From: Varibaculum prostatecancerukia
GTDB taxonomy: Bacteria > Actinomycetota > Actinomycetes > Actinomycetales > Actinomycetaceae
Length of the DNA: 64,000 bases
Reading direction: 5' to 3'
NCBI RefSeq assembly: GCF_943169825.2
Contig: NZ_OW968402.1
Coordinates: 1,054,001 to 1,118,000, forward strand
Both the position numbers and the translations under genes were made by a program. Positions 47,804 through 57,934 of this stretch are shown here, one piece after another. The first letter of the stretch is position 1. Each line of letters begins with the position of its first letter. Below the pieces are notes generated by a model. That model searched no databases. It was not told the origin of the DNA and saw nothing but the letters and a program-made list of their open reading frames with translations.

Positions 47804-49045
47804 GTGGAGGAAGAGGCCGAGCTGCTCAAGTGCTCGTTTTGCGGTAAGACCCAACGGCAGGTGCGCAAACTTATTGCCGGGCCAGCAGTCTATATCTGTA
47901 ATGAGTGCGTTGATCTTTGTAACGAGATCATGGAAGAGGATACCGCCAAGCATTCGGGCGAGAAATCTAAGCCCCTGCCTAAACCTAAAGAAATCTATAG
48001 CTTCCTTAATAGCTATGTAATTGGTCAGGATCACGCAAAACGGGCTCTTTCAGTCGCAGTCTATAACCATTACAAACGGGTGCAGGCCAAAGAGCGCGGA
48101 CAGAATATCGATATGTCCTTGACGAAATCGAATATCTTGTTGCTAGGTCCCACCGGTTGCGGCAAAACGCATTTAGCGCGTTCCTTAGCGAAATTGTTGA
48201 ATGTGCCGTTTGCGATTGTGGATGCTACTGCCTTAACTGAGGCTGGATACGTGGGCGAGGACGTGGAAAACATCCTGCTCAAATTGATTAATGCTGCCGA
48301 TGGAGATATTAAACGCGCAGAGCGCGGCATTATCTATATTGACGAGATCGATAAAATCTCCCGCAAAGCGGAGAACGCCTCTATTACCCGGGACGTATCA
48401 GGGGAGGGCGTGCAGCAGGCACTGCTAAAAATTATTGAAGGCACGGTAGCCTCGGTACCTCCGCAGGGGGGACGTAAACACCCGCACCAACAGTATCTAG
48501 AGATCGACACTAATTCGATTTTATTTATCGCGGCGGGTGCTTTTGCCGGGATTGATGAGATTGTTAAGTCTCGGTTGGGGCGGCATTCCACCGGGTTCGG
48601 ATCTTCTTTGAAATCTACAGCCGAACACGGTGACCTTTATGAACAGGTCACTGCGGATGATCTGCATCGCTTTGGCCTGATCCCCGAATTTATTGGGCGC
48701 TTGCCAGTCTTGACTTCGGTGAAGGAACTTACTGAATCTGACCTAGTGCGGGTATTGGTAGAGCCGGAGAACTCTCTGGTTGCTCAATATGCTTCCCTGT
48801 TTGAGCTAGATGGGATAGACCTGCATTTTACCGATGGAGCGATCCGGGCGATTGCCCGCATGGCACAAGAACGAGGTACCGGAGCCCGGGCTCTTTCTTC
48901 CATTATGGAGGCAGTGCTAAAAGAAACCATGTTCGAAGTGCCCTCACAGCCCGATGTCCGTTCGGTTACTATCACGGAGGAAGTCGTGAACCAGGGAGCA
49001 AAACCTACTCTCCTGGAGTCGGTTTCCTGCTCTAAGACCGCTTAG
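47804..49045 (+). CDS. clpX: ATP-dependent Clp protease ATP-binding subunit ClpX
   Basis: AAA+ unfoldase for ClpP, 413 residues. The N-terminal zinc-binding domain has [18 protein letters not shown]...CNECVDLC (four Cys), then Walker [13 protein letters not shown], Walker [11 protein letters not shown] and the sensor region [15 protein letters not shown] 47804 has AGGAGG at 47792-47797. An 8-bp inverted repeat (47722-47729 with 47746-47753) separates it from clpP2, so it may be partly independent. Confidence 0.95.
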   Translation: MEEEAELLKCSFCGKTQRQVRKLIAGPAVYICNECVDLCNEIMEEDTAKHSGEKSKPLPKPKEIYSFLNSYVIGQDHAKRALSVAVYNHYKRVQAKERGQNIDMSLTKSNILLLGPTGCGKTHLARSLAKLLNVPFAIVDATALTEAGYVGEDVENILLKLINAADGDIKRAERGIIYIDEIDKISRKAENASITRDVSGEGVQQALLKIIEGTVASVPPQGGRKHPHQQYLEIDTNSILFIAAGAFAGIDEIVKSRLGRHSTGFGSSLKSTAEHGDLYEQVTADDLHRFGLIPEFIGRLPVLTSVKELTESDLVRVLVEPENSLVAQYASLFELDGIDLHFTDGAIRAIARMAQERGTGARALSSIMEAVLKETMFEVPSQPDVRSVTITEEVVNQGAKPTLLESVSCSKTA

Positions 49046-49080
49046 CTTGGACAGTTCTCGCTCTCGTCCTCGCCCTCGTT

Positions 49081-49086
49081 TATCCT
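49081..49086 (+). promoter_or_regulatory. Putative leaderless -10 of the chorismate mutase gene
   Basis: TATCCT lies exactly 6 nt before the ATG at 49093. Confidence 0.4.
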
Positions 49087-49092
49087 TAGTCT

Positions 49093-49416
49093 ATGAGCAG
49101 TGAACAGGGTAAACCGGCCGGTAATGTGATTCCCCCAGAGTTATTGCAGGCACGCGCCACAATCGATAATATCGATGCCGCTTTAATTCATATCTTGGCG
49201 GAACGTTTTAAATGTACCCAAAAGGTGGGGTATCTTAAGGCACGGCTGGGACTTAACCCTGAAGATAAGGGCAGGGAAAAACAGCAAGTGGCACGACTAC
49301 GAACGCTAGCTGAGGAGGCCGGCCTGGATCCGGTTTTTGCGGAAAAATTCTTGAACTTTATCGTAGAGGAAGTTATCCGCCACCATATCGATATAGCTGA
49401 ACAGCAGGGGAACTAG
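49093..49416 (+). CDS. Chorismate mutase, AroQ-type
   Basis: A 107-residue all-helical single-domain protein that rearranges chorismate to prephenate for Phe/Tyr synthesis. RATIDNIDAALIHILAERFKCTQKVGYLKARLGL gives the active-site Arg, Lys and the DxxL pattern of AroQ, and LEYE-like residues are replaced by FLNFIVEEVIRHH at the C-terminus. It appears alone downstream of clpX; many actinobacteria also have it apart from the other aro genes. No Shine-Dalgarno; leaderless start likely. Confidence 0.85.
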   Translation: MSSEQGKPAGNVIPPELLQARATIDNIDAALIHILAERFKCTQKVGYLKARLGLNPEDKGREKQQVARLRTLAEEAGLDPVFAEKFLNFIVEEVIRHHIDIAEQQGN

Positions 49417-49468
49417 CCGCGCAACCAAACCACGCGACCAGGGTAAGCACTAGGGTTCCCGTTGGTTG

Positions 49469-51385
49469 TTAGTCTTCTTCCAGGGGACCGCCGTATATCG
49501 CGTTAATTTCGTTCTCAAAGCGCTTTAGCACTACCGAACGTTTGACCTTGAGTGAGGGGGTCATAGTTCCGTTTTCTAAAGTAAAATCAGTGGTTAGCAC
49601 CCGAATCTTACGAATAGATTCCGCGCGGGAAACCTTTTGATTGGTGCGTGCTACCGCCCGCTCAAGCGCCTTTAATACTGCCGGGTGGCGGGCAGCGTCT
49701 GAAATATCCATAGGAGGAAGGTTGTGGTTGCGCAACCACCCGGGTAGCATCTCGGCATCCAAGGTTACTAGGGCGGCGATAAACGGACGACGATCCCCAA
49801 CTACCACCACATTCGATATGAGGGGGTGTCCGCGCAGGCCGTCCTCCAGAATTTCTGGAGAAACATTCTTGCCACCAGCGGTAACAATAATTTCTTTCAT
49901 GCGACCGGTGATGTGGACGAAACCATCGGAATCAATCCAGCCCTTATCTTCGGTGCGTAGCCAACCGTCCTCAGTATAAAGCTCAGCAGTTTCTTCCTTT
50001 AGATTAAGGTAGCCAGGAGACATGGGATCTCCCTTGAACTGCACTTCACCCTGTGTAGATACGCGGACTGCAATCCCGGGTACTGGCTGCCCCACCGAAC
50101 CGATTTTCGCGCGGTCAGGTGCGTTCACGGTGGCCGGTCCTAAGGTTTCAGTCAAACCGTAGCCTTCGCAAACCGTGACTCCAATGCCGCGGAAGAAATG
50201 CCCAAGACGCACTGAGAGGGGACCGCCTCCAGAAATAATATATTTGGCGTTTCCGCCCAAAAGACTGGTCAACCGAGATAACACCAGTTGGTAAAATACT
50301 TGCCGACGTACTTTTAAGGCTCGCGATGGCCCTTCAGGAGTGTCTAGGGCTTTGGAGTAGTCAATCGCAGATTTGGCCGCCAGGCGGAATAAACGCAATT
50401 TTATCCCGGTTCCTGCCGAGGCGTCAGCGGCATTATAGATTTTTTCCAGGACGCGGGGAACGGCCAGCAGATAGGAAGGCCTGAACGAAGCCAAATCTGC
50501 CAGCAGGTTCTTGGTGTCCGGCACTAGTCCTACCACTCCGGGTCCGAGTAAGGCTCCCCAGGAAACTAAACGAGCTAGTGCGTGGGCTACCGGTAAAAAT
50601 AATAGGCAGCGGGTAGTTTTTTGCATCCCAATCTCTGCCAAATAATCCAGAAGATTAGGTAGCAAGGCCGTGGCGTTACGCTGGGTGATAATAGTGCCTT
50701 TGGGGCGACCGGTGGTTCCGGAAGTGTAAATAATGGTGGCAATAGTGTCGCCGGTGATTTGGGCGTTGTAGGAGTCAATGACTGCCGGTGCAATCTGGCG
50801 TCCCGCCTCAATAATGGTCAGTAGATCCCCGGCAGCCAGGGAAAATATCCGGCATTTACGATCTGCCCGTGCGGCTACTGCCTGCATTAGTTCCTGAGAG
50901 GATTGATTAGAAGCTATCGCGTAGCGAATATCAGAATCTTGCAGAATCCATTCGATTTGGGCGGCGGAATCGGTTTCGTAGATCGGAACGGTGACAATTC
51001 CGATTGCCAGCGCAGCCATATCGATCAGCGTCCACTCATAAGAGGTGGGACCGTGCAAAGCGAGGCGGTCGCCGGGTTTTAAGCCGATACCGAGCAGGCC
51101 CCGCGAAACCGAACTGATTTCATCCCAAAATTCCCCGGCAGAAACTTTGCGCCACTGTTCCCCGAGCATTGTTTTTTGCTCAATAACCGTTTGCGTGGGA
51201 TCTTGAGTGACGCGGCGGCGAAACAGGGACACAATATTGTCATGTTTAGAGCGGATCTTGGTCGCCGGCATCGAGAACTCTTTCAAGGTACCCGGAGTTT
51301 TTCCGGCCACCGCAATGGTTCCTGGCGGAAAAGTAATGCCGTCGTCTGCGTTTGCTTCTTGTTTATCTTTGAACCAGTTAGTCAC
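49469..51385 (-). CDS. Long-chain acyl-CoA ligase (AMP-binding), copy A
   Basis: A 638-residue adenylate-forming enzyme of the FadD15 type, making acyl-CoA from fatty acid, ATP and CoA. AMP-binding loop TIIYTSGTTGRPKG, EGYGLTETLG, DGWLRTEDKG and the C-terminal GRMKEIIVTAGGKNVSPEILED are present. It starts with GTG 51385, 20 bp downstream of the valS stop, and probably uses its own leaderless promoter. A second, related copy lies at 60911. Substrate range cannot be told. Confidence 0.92.
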   Translation of the reverse strand: MTNWFKDKQEANADDGITFPPGTIAVAGKTPGTLKEFSMPATKIRSKHDNIVSLFRRRVTQDPTQTVIEQKTMLGEQWRKVSAGEFWDEISSVSRGLLGIGLKPGDRLALHGPTSYEWTLIDMAALAIGIVTVPIYETDSAAQIEWILQDSDIRYAIASNQSSQELMQAVAARADRKCRIFSLAAGDLLTIIEAGRQIAPAVIDSYNAQITGDTIATIIYTSGTTGRPKGTIITQRNATALLPNLLDYLAEIGMQKTTRCLLFLPVAHALARLVSWGALLGPGVVGLVPDTKNLLADLASFRPSYLLAVPRVLEKIYNAADASAGTGIKLRLFRLAAKSAIDYSKALDTPEGPSRALKVRRQVFYQLVLSRLTSLLGGNAKYIISGGGPLSVRLGHFFRGIGVTVCEGYGLTETLGPATVNAPDRAKIGSVGQPVPGIAVRVSTQGEVQFKGDPMSPGYLNLKEETAELYTEDGWLRTEDKGWIDSDGFVHITGRMKEIIVTAGGKNVSPEILEDGLRGHPLISNVVVVGDRRPFIAALVTLDAEMLPGWLRNHNLPPMDISDAARHPAVLKALERAVARTNQKVSRAESIRKIRVLTTDFTLENGTMTPSLKVKRSVVLKRFENEINAIYGGPLEED

Positions 51386-51391
51386 GCTTTT

Positions 51392-51397
51392 AGCCTA
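51392..51397 (-). promoter_or_regulatory. Putative leaderless -10 of acyl-CoA ligase copy A
   Basis: TAGGCT on the minus strand, exactly 6 nt before the GTG at 51385 and just after the valS stop. Confidence 0.35.
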
Positions 51398-51405
51398 CCT
51401 TACAG

Positions 51406-54093
51406 TTATTTGCGCGGTTTCTTTGGCGGAGGGGTGCCTAACACTGCATCCTGAGTCATAACCTGCGCCTCGGCCTCTTTATTAACCTCGACTGTTACTA
51501 TTCCAGTTAGTGAAGCAGCCGCATCTAAATCCGCACGCACTGCCGGCAGGTTCTCTGCGGACCAATCATCGGAGTAAACAATAGTTACCTGCTCGAACGG
51601 GGTGCGCTGTCCGACTTTCGCTTCGGACTTTACCTTGCGTAGGACGCTCAGCGTGTCGCCCGCCAGTTTCAGCAGATCTGCGTCCCCCGCTGCCGTCTGC
51701 AAAGCGGAGGTAACCTGTGGCCAAGGAGCAGTGTGAACACTGCCAGTGCGGTACCAGGACCAAACTTCCTCTGCCGCGTAGGGCAGGAAGGGGGCTAGCA
51801 TCCGGGTCACGTTATCAACCACGAGGGCAAGGGCGGTGCGTGCCGAATCCTGCACGTCCTTGTCCCAATTCCCGGCGAAGTTGTGGGCGCGATCCTTAAC
51901 CAGCTCCAGGTAGTTGTCACAAAAATCCCAGAAGAAAGACTCGGTTTGCTCTAATGCCCGCGTGTGATCATAGTTTTCAAACGCGTTAGTAGCGGCGATA
52001 ATAACTTCATTCAGGCGGGCGATTACCGCTTTATCTAAGGGAGTAGTTACCTTTGCGGGATCTAGACACAGGCCCGCGTCCTCGGTCATCGACAAAGCAA
52101 ACTTGGAGGCATTGAGCAGTTTCATTGCTAGCCGCCGCCCGATCTTCATTTGGGCTTCTTCAAAAGCAGTGTCGGTACCCAGGCGAGCCGCAGCCGCCCA
52201 ATAGCGCACTGAATCTGAGCCGTGTTTTTCTAGCAGCCCCATAGGGGTAACCACATTGCCTTTGGATTTAGACATTTTTTTGCGATCCGGATCTAAAATC
52301 CAGCCGGAAATCGCGGCGTTCTCAAAGGGGAGAGCGCCGAACTCAAGATGCGCACGTACCACGGTAGAAAACAGCCAGGTGCGGATAATATCTTGGCCTT
52401 GCGGACGCACGTCCATGGGGTAAACCCGCTTAAAGAGATCCTCATCTCGCAGCCAGCCGCCCGCAATTTGGGGGGTGAGCGAAGAGGTCGCCCAAGTGTC
52501 TAAAATATCGACTTCGGCAGCAAAACCGCCGGGTTCACCGCGTTGCTCCTCCGTAAAACCTTGAGGAACATCGCTGGTGGGATCAATCGGCAAGGTTTCT
52601 TCGGCGGGCATAATTACCTGGTCGTAATCGACTTCGCCGTTCTGGTCAATGTGATACCAAAGCGGAATCGGCACCCCAAAGAAGCGCTGGCGGGAAACCA
52701 ACCAGTCATTATGGAGGCCATGCACCCAGTTGGAGTAGCGCACCTTCATGAAGTCCGGGTGGAACTTTAGTTCTTCCCCACGCGCTAGCAGCTCACTATT
52801 GAGGTTGTCGCGGTGTCCGCTCAGCGTGTAGTCGCTGCCGCCATTGCGGATATACCATTGCCGCGACATTACGATTTCTAGGGGCCGGTCACCTTTTTCA
52901 AAGAAGTTGGTTTGCCGCATGGTTTTTTGGGGTTCTCCCTGCAGCTCCCCGCTTTCTTTGAGGGCTTCCACTACGATTTGCCGCGCCGAAAACGTGGTTT
53001 TACCGCGGATAGCATCCATAAGTTCTTTACCTGCCGGATCGGTGATCCAATCGGTAGCTTCGTGAGTGATCCGTCCATCTTTAGCCAAAATGACCCGGGT
53101 GGGTAGCTCTAGGTCACGCCACCATTCCACGTCGGTAACATCACCGAAAGTACAGCACATGGCGATGCCGGCGCCCTTATCCATTTCCGCTGCCGGGTGC
53201 GCGAGTACCGGAACTTCAACGTTAAATCCGGGGCTGGTTACGGTTTTACCAAATAGATGCTGGTAGCGTTGGTCGTCAGGGTGCGCCACCAGGCAGCAGC
53301 AGGCTGCTAGTAGTTCGGGACGGGTGGTTTCAATGATCACGTCCTGCCCATCCGGAAGGTGGAAAGCGAGCGCGTGATAAAAACCAGGATAGTCACGCGC
53401 CTCTAGTTCAGCTTGCGCCACCGCGGTTTGGAAAGTTACATCCCATAGACCCGGTGCTGCCGATTGATAGGCTTCGCCGCGTTTTAAGTTCCGCAAAAAA
53501 GCGGTTTGCGCAACTTTTTGGGAATCCTTAGAAATGGTTTGGTACTGATGTTTCCAATCCACGCTTAGCCCCAGGCGCCGCCAGAGTGCCTCAAAAGACT
53601 TCTCGTCCTCTTTGGTCAGCTCTTCACACAGCTCAATAAAGTTCTTACGGGAAATCGGCACCTGATCGCGAGCCTTAACCGACTTGGAATCTCCGTGATG
53701 AGGCGGCACAAAATCTGGGTCGTAGGGCAGCGTAGGATCGCAGCGGACTCCGTAATAGTTTTGGGCACGCCGCTCAGTAGGCAGCCCATTATCGTCCCAG
53801 CCCATAGGATAGAACACCGCTTTACCCTGCATCCGCTGATACCGAGCCAGACAATCGGTGTGGGTATAGGAAAACACGTGTCCTACGTGCAAAGAACCAG
53901 AGGCCGTGGGCGGGGGAGTATCAATCGAGAACACCTGCTCGCGTTCCGCCTCGCGGTCAAAAGCATAGACCTGTTGTTCTTCCCAGGTCTGACCCCAGCG
54001 TTCTTCGAGGCCGTCTACGCTTACTCGCTGTGGAACCTGAGGTGCGGGTAGGTGTAGATCTGCTAAATCCCGGTGATCGTGGGGATTACTCAT
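51406..54093 (-). CDS. valS: Valine-tRNA ligase
   Basis: Class I synthetase that charges tRNA-Val, 895 residues. The HIGH motif is seen in PTASGSLHVGHVFSYTHTD and KMSKS in KKMSKSKGNVVTPMG; the editing domain lies between (TTRPELLAACCCLVAHPDD). The C-terminal coiled coil of many ValRS is reduced to a short tail. AGGAGA lies 6-8 nt before the ATG. The gene is followed by acyl-CoA ligase A. No T-box-like leader is visible upstream. Confidence 0.95.
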   Translation of the reverse strand: MSNPHDHRDLADLHLPAPQVPQRVSVDGLEERWGQTWEEQQVYAFDREAEREQVFSIDTPPPTASGSLHVGHVFSYTHTDCLARYQRMQGKAVFYPMGWDDNGLPTERRAQNYYGVRCDPTLPYDPDFVPPHHGDSKSVKARDQVPISRKNFIELCEELTKEDEKSFEALWRRLGLSVDWKHQYQTISKDSQKVAQTAFLRNLKRGEAYQSAAPGLWDVTFQTAVAQAELEARDYPGFYHALAFHLPDGQDVIIETTRPELLAACCCLVAHPDDQRYQHLFGKTVTSPGFNVEVPVLAHPAAEMDKGAGIAMCCTFGDVTDVEWWRDLELPTRVILAKDGRITHEATDWITDPAGKELMDAIRGKTTFSARQIVVEALKESGELQGEPQKTMRQTNFFEKGDRPLEIVMSRQWYIRNGGSDYTLSGHRDNLNSELLARGEELKFHPDFMKVRYSNWVHGLHNDWLVSRQRFFGVPIPLWYHIDQNGEVDYDQVIMPAEETLPIDPTSDVPQGFTEEQRGEPGGFAAEVDILDTWATSSLTPQIAGGWLRDEDLFKRVYPMDVRPQGQDIIRTWLFSTVVRAHLEFGALPFENAAISGWILDPDRKKMSKSKGNVVTPMGLLEKHGSDSVRYWAAAARLGTDTAFEEAQMKIGRRLAMKLLNASKFALSMTEDAGLCLDPAKVTTPLDKAVIARLNEVIIAATNAFENYDHTRALEQTESFFWDFCDNYLELVKDRAHNFAGNWDKDVQDSARTALALVVDNVTRMLAPFLPYAAEEVWSWYRTGSVHTAPWPQVTSALQTAAGDADLLKLAGDTLSVLRKVKSEAKVGQRTPFEQVTIVYSDDWSAENLPAVRADLDAAASLTGIVTVEVNKEAEAQVMTQDAVLGTPPPKKPRK

Positions 54094-54268
54094 CGGCCAT
54101 CTCCTATTTTATTCTTTTCCCTGTCTACCGCCTGTTCTTCTATATCGCAGGACAGTAACTGGCGTTTATATACCCTACTAAACTACTCGGTTTCGCAGAC
54201 CAACCCCAAAATCTAGCCCTATGCCCTCGAGGAGCCAAAAGCATTGAAAACGCAGCTGTTTTAAGAAA

Positions 54269-54317
54269 AGCCCGCCACCCGGAATCTTCAATCAAGACTA
54301 AAACCGGGTGGCAGGCT
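54269..54317 (-). terminator. Intrinsic terminator of the minus-strand DUF5692 unit
   Basis: AGCCCGCCACCCGG (54269-54282) and CCGGGTGGCAGGCT (54304-54317) form a 14-bp stem with one mismatch. On the minus strand it is followed by TTTTCTT, the right polarity for the gene ending at 54418. The remainder of 54094-54417 (324 bp) is between the two minus-strand units and shows no gene. Confidence 0.65.
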
Positions 54318-54417
54318 CTTCTGCGAACGCCTCAATAAGAAGCTGCTAACTATTTTGCGTTTCCCCTCCGTTTTCGCGGGCAATCTGCAAGTTATAGGGG
54401 GTGTCCCAATAAACTTC

Positions 54418-55308
54418 CTACTTAAAGGGATTACGCCCGGTGGAGCGCACCTTATAAAGGTGATACCCGAACACCACCACATTGGCCACTAGCGCTGCTG
54501 CCGAAAGCAAAAACATAGCAGTGGGGTTGTGAGCGCTGCGGTGGGCGAATATGGAATCTTGCATAAAGTGCGGGAAAGTTAGCACTATCGCTGACCAGAA
54601 GGTCAAGGTGTAGGCCCGGTATTGAATCCAGGCACCTTTCCCGAAGGCCAGGAAGGCCGGGATAGTACAGGAGGCTAATAGGGCTACCCCCGAATACCAG
54701 GCGCGGTCAGCTAGGCAGTTGTAAACGTAGGCAACATTCCACAGATCGTAGGCAATAATCCAACCAATAGTCAGATCGCCCCAAATAATCTGTTTGTTTT
54801 TGCCTTTGGACACGTAAATACCCATCCAGCCTGAAATCATCAGGAAGTTTAGGATTCCGGCAATGCCATTCATGATATTCCAGGGGCCACCCCAGGTCAC
54901 CATCCCTTGGGAGGGATCCACCCCGTGGATGCCGTAACACTGGAAATCGCGAATCACGGCCTCGATAATGTTTATCGCCAAGATAAACGGGGGAATACAT
55001 AGATACCAGCGTTTATCACGCAGCTTCGGGAGATATTGTAGAGCCACCAGCGATAACGACCCGATTAGCGCGGAGTATTGTTTCACTATCGGGAACCAGC
55101 CATCAGAGTTAGTGCCGGCGCGCGAATAGGGCCACCAAAAAATAGTGAGCGCCACCGGGATCACGATGAATACTGCAATCGCGACCCATTTGTAGCGGAT
55201 TGCTAGCCAAGCCAATACCGCGAGTCCCGCGATGACTACCACTAGCATCAAATAGTCATACCACTGGCCTAACTCAAAAAAGAACAGAGTGGGATAGTCC
55301 GGTTTCAT
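54418..55308 (-). CDS. DUF5692-like polytopic membrane protein, copy A
   Basis: A 296-residue protein with about eight hydrophobic segments. It is clearly related to the longer protein encoded at 56566: both have [18 protein letters not shown], a central GPWNIMNGIAGILN / [14 protein letters not shown] and IIAYDLWN...YNxLAD..WY, then ALLxxCTxPAF and KGxWIxxRxxTLxFW. This fits the family I know as DUF5692, of unknown function. It begins 3 nt after the stop of the SRPBCC-like gene with no ribosome site, so it is translated by coupling. Confidence 0.75.
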   Translation of the reverse strand: MKPDYPTLFFFELGQWYDYLMLVVVIAGLAVLAWLAIRYKWVAIAVFIVIPVALTIFWWPYSRAGTNSDGWFPIVKQYSALIGSLSLVALQYLPKLRDKRWYLCIPPFILAINIIEAVIRDFQCYGIHGVDPSQGMVTWGGPWNIMNGIAGILNFLMISGWMGIYVSKGKNKQIIWGDLTIGWIIAYDLWNVAYVYNCLADRAWYSGVALLASCTIPAFLAFGKGAWIQYRAYTLTFWSAIVLTFPHFMQDSIFAHRSAHNPTAMFLLSAAALVANVVVFGYHLYKVRSTGRNPFK

Positions 55309-55311
55309 CAG

Positions 55312-56358
55312 TTACTGCGCCGCCTTCTTTCCCCAGCCAGGAAGATAGGTTTTTTCTTTCTTTTGGCGAATCTGTTCCTCCCAGGAAAACTCGGGTTGTT
55401 CCCAATCGGTGAAATAGTCACTATCGATCTCCTGTGCCCAGGGGGAATCGGAGGAAGTAGGAGGCCAGGCCGGGTTATCGGTGACCGGAGGACGTACCTC
55501 GTTTACGGCCGGATCTTGACGACCGTAGCGCAGCCACTGGTTGTGGGTGTCTTCGTAGAGTTCGGTGCCGTCCCAGCGTCCCGCGGGAGTGTCGTATCCG
55601 GAGAGCTTGCCTCCAAGGACTGCCCGTTTAATCCGACCTTGCCATTGCGGTTTCTTCCGGAATTCCGCTACCCGCTTCACGTAGAGGTTCTGCAGGTGCG
55701 CCATGCATCCGCCGATCAGTTCAATGTTTATCCAGTTGATGGCGGCCGCAAATTTGGTATCGGGTTCAAAACCGATACGCCAATGGTTGATTAAGCGGCA
55801 GCGTTCTCCTTTGAGGGGAATCAGGTAAAAACACCAGGCGGCCGCGTAGTGTTTCATTCCTGGGTAGCGGAATGCGAAGGATCCGGGAGCGCGCGGTGGG
55901 TGCTTGGTGTCAACCCATTGGGAAAGGTACTTCCCTGGCACCACATCCGCCCACTCCATTGACATCCCGGTAAAGTCGAATCCGGCGATATCTCCGGGTT
56001 TCAAAGCGTCTTCGCCTTGCCACTGTTCTTGAATTTCGTAAGAGTTGAAGAAAGGTAACCGCGCAAAAGTGCGTTCCAAGAATTCAGAAGAATAAGAACC
56101 CGCCTTATCGCAACCCAACTGCTTTAAATGCCGATAAACCGCATAGGCGGGAGCATCAATGTTGATGGCATAGGTAGAGGAACGACCATTGGAATAGCAA
56201 CGGTCGATTAAATCATCTGAAGGATAGTGCCACTCGTTTTCCTCTTTGGTGGCTTTACCCGAAAACTGACTGAAGCCCAGCATTCCGCCGAGGGCAGCGC
56301 TGCCCCCGAAAGCGCCGAGGCGCAATACTTTTCCAATTCGACTGTGGTTAGCAGACAT
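55312..56358 (-). CDS. SRPBCC (START-like) domain protein
   Basis: A 348-residue protein. A short hydrophobic Gly-rich N-terminus (GAFGGSAALGGMLGF) may be a membrane anchor. Residues 60-230 follow the SRPBCC lipid-binding pattern: INIDAPAYAVYRHLKQLGCDKAGSYSSEFLE, LKPGDIAGF, AAWCFYLIPLKGERCRLINHWRIG. The charged Trp/Pro-rich C-terminus is unknown. First gene of a two-gene unit with a DUF5692-like protein and divergent from the second DUF5692-like gene. A role in binding or modifying a hydrophobic ligand is plausible. GGAGA precedes the ATG. Confidence 0.65.
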   Translation of the reverse strand: MSANHSRIGKVLRLGAFGGSAALGGMLGFSQFSGKATKEENEWHYPSDDLIDRCYSNGRSSTYAINIDAPAYAVYRHLKQLGCDKAGSYSSEFLERTFARLPFFNSYEIQEQWQGEDALKPGDIAGFDFTGMSMEWADVVPGKYLSQWVDTKHPPRAPGSFAFRYPGMKHYAAAWCFYLIPLKGERCRLINHWRIGFEPDTKFAAAINWINIELIGGCMAHLQNLYVKRVAEFRKKPQWQGRIKRAVLGGKLSGYDTPAGRWDGTELYEDTHNQWLRYGRQDPAVNEVRPPVTDNPAWPPTSSDSPWAQEIDSDYFTDWEQPEFSWEEQIRQKKEKTYLPGWGKKAAQ

Positions 56359-56421
56359 TGATCTTCTCCGTAGGTTATTTTTTTTAAAACAGGCAACATC
56401 GTTGTCATCCGTGCGTTAACA

Positions 56422-56441
56422 TATAATACACTAGTGTATTA
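56422..56441. promoter_or_regulatory. 18-bp palindrome over a consensus -10 between divergent genes
   Basis: TAATACACTAGTGTATTA (56424-56441) is a perfect palindrome. It overlaps TATAAT at 56422-56427 on the plus strand; TTGTCA lies 14 bp further upstream, a rather short spacing. The site sits between the two divergent DUF5692 units, the expected place and form for a TetR-type repressor operator. The regulator gene is not adjacent. Confidence 0.6.
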
Positions 56442-56565
56442 AGAATAATGACCTCTTTTGAAAAGAAAATCATTAGAGTCATACTCGCAGATAGTAGGCA
56501 AATTAAAAGATAATATCTAAGCTCAAAACGACCGGGCAGCGTCGCTCGGTTTAAAAGGAACAATT

Positions 56566-57912
56566 ATGGGATTTTTATGGGAAGTCGGCCCAATCTGGGT
56601 CTACCTTTTCTGGATTCTAATTTTCGCTCTCCAAATGTTAGTGGCAGAAATGCATCGCCGCTGGACTTGGACTGCTTTCGCCCTCTGGACAGTAGGTGGG
56701 GTGCTAGCGATTCCCTACGTCATCATTCACGGGGTTCCCATGGTGGGATGGTTCCCCTTCGGCAAATTCATCATCATGCTAGCCACCGCCACTATGACCG
56801 CCTTCCTGCTGCACTGGGGCAAACGTAACCCCCTAAAAGCTCGCCGCTATGCTATGTGGTTTGGCGTTGCCCTCTGGATCGGTCTGGCAGTAAACATTAT
56901 GGAAGCCAATATTCGCGACCTAACCATCTACTTTGAAGCCGACAGCTACCGCGCCTGTGCCACCAACTTTCAATGCCTGATGGATATTGATTCCTCGCGC
57001 TCGATCTCGATGATTGAGGGGCTACCCGAAACCCGCGGAATCACCGCTGCCAGCGGCTCAGTCGCCTGGTATCAAGCAGCAGCTGATGCTTTTAAAGCCA
57101 GTGGAGTAGGCATCGACCCGGCCACCGGGTTCCGCACCATCGGCGGATACTGGAATCTGCTGTCCGCTGCTGCCGGGGTGCTAAATATTATTACCATCAC
57201 CGGTCTGGGCAAAATCTTTATTTCTTCCGCAAAGAAAGGGAAAGTACAAGGCCTGATTTGGGCAGATATGGCCTGGCCGTGGATTATTGCCTATGACCTG
57301 TGGAACCATTCCTTCCTATATAACTCACTCGCGGACTACACCTGGTACTGCACCTTGGCATTGCTGCTCGCGTGTACGGTTCCCGCTTTTACTTGGGCGA
57401 AAGGGCAATGGATCTGGTTCCGCTGTTTCACCTTGATGTTCTGGATAGCAGCTAACAATATCCTCCCGGAACTACTGGTGCGACCCTCAATAATGACCAA
57501 CTACGCCACGATGAACCCGATGGCGAATATCGTTTGTGCTTGGCTGGCACTGATATCAAACGTGGCGCTGTTTATCTATTGGCTGTACAAGATGACCAAA
57601 CATCACCGCAATCCCTGGACGAACTGTCTCTTCTTCGAGCTGGGAGCCTTTAGGAAAGTAGTAAAGCTCTACGCAGACGATAAAGACAAGTACTTCTTGA
57701 CCGACTTTATTCCCGAGACTCCCACGCAGCTAGGTTTCGAACCCAAATCTACGACCCCGCCGGTAGACGGATATGTGGGATGGGTGCCCTGGTGGAAAAA
57801 AGACAAACGCTATCCAAAACCGCGCACTCCACTGTCTGCCGACCCCAAGCTGGTGGAAAAAGGGATCAAATCTGATCCCCGCTGGGACGTTACCAAGTCA
57901 AAGGAAGCGTAA
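56566..57912 (+). CDS. DUF5692-like polytopic membrane protein, copy B
   Basis: A 448-residue membrane protein related to the 296-residue one at 54418, with about nine hydrophobic segments up to residue 340 and a soluble C-terminus of about 100 residues absent from copy A ([20 protein letters not shown], then a Lys/Pro-rich tail). A 60-residue extracytoplasmic loop follows [15 protein letters not shown] and has two cysteines (CATNFQC). Function unknown. AAAAGGA precedes the ATG. Probably controlled by the palindrome at 56424. Confidence 0.75.
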   Translation: MGFLWEVGPIWVYLFWILIFALQMLVAEMHRRWTWTAFALWTVGGVLAIPYVIIHGVPMVGWFPFGKFIIMLATATMTAFLLHWGKRNPLKARRYAMWFGVALWIGLAVNIMEANIRDLTIYFEADSYRACATNFQCLMDIDSSRSISMIEGLPETRGITAASGSVAWYQAAADAFKASGVGIDPATGFRTIGGYWNLLSAAAGVLNIITITGLGKIFISSAKKGKVQGLIWADMAWPWIIAYDLWNHSFLYNSLADYTWYCTLALLLACTVPAFTWAKGQWIWFRCFTLMFWIAANNILPELLVRPSIMTNYATMNPMANIVCAWLALISNVALFIYWLYKMTKHHRNPWTNCLFFELGAFRKVVKLYADDKDKYFLTDFIPETPTQLGFEPKSTTPPVDGYVGWVPWWKKDKRYPKPRTPLSADPKLVEKGIKSDPRWDVTKSKEA

Positions 57913-57934
57913 CCGTCTGCAGAAATGCAAAATA

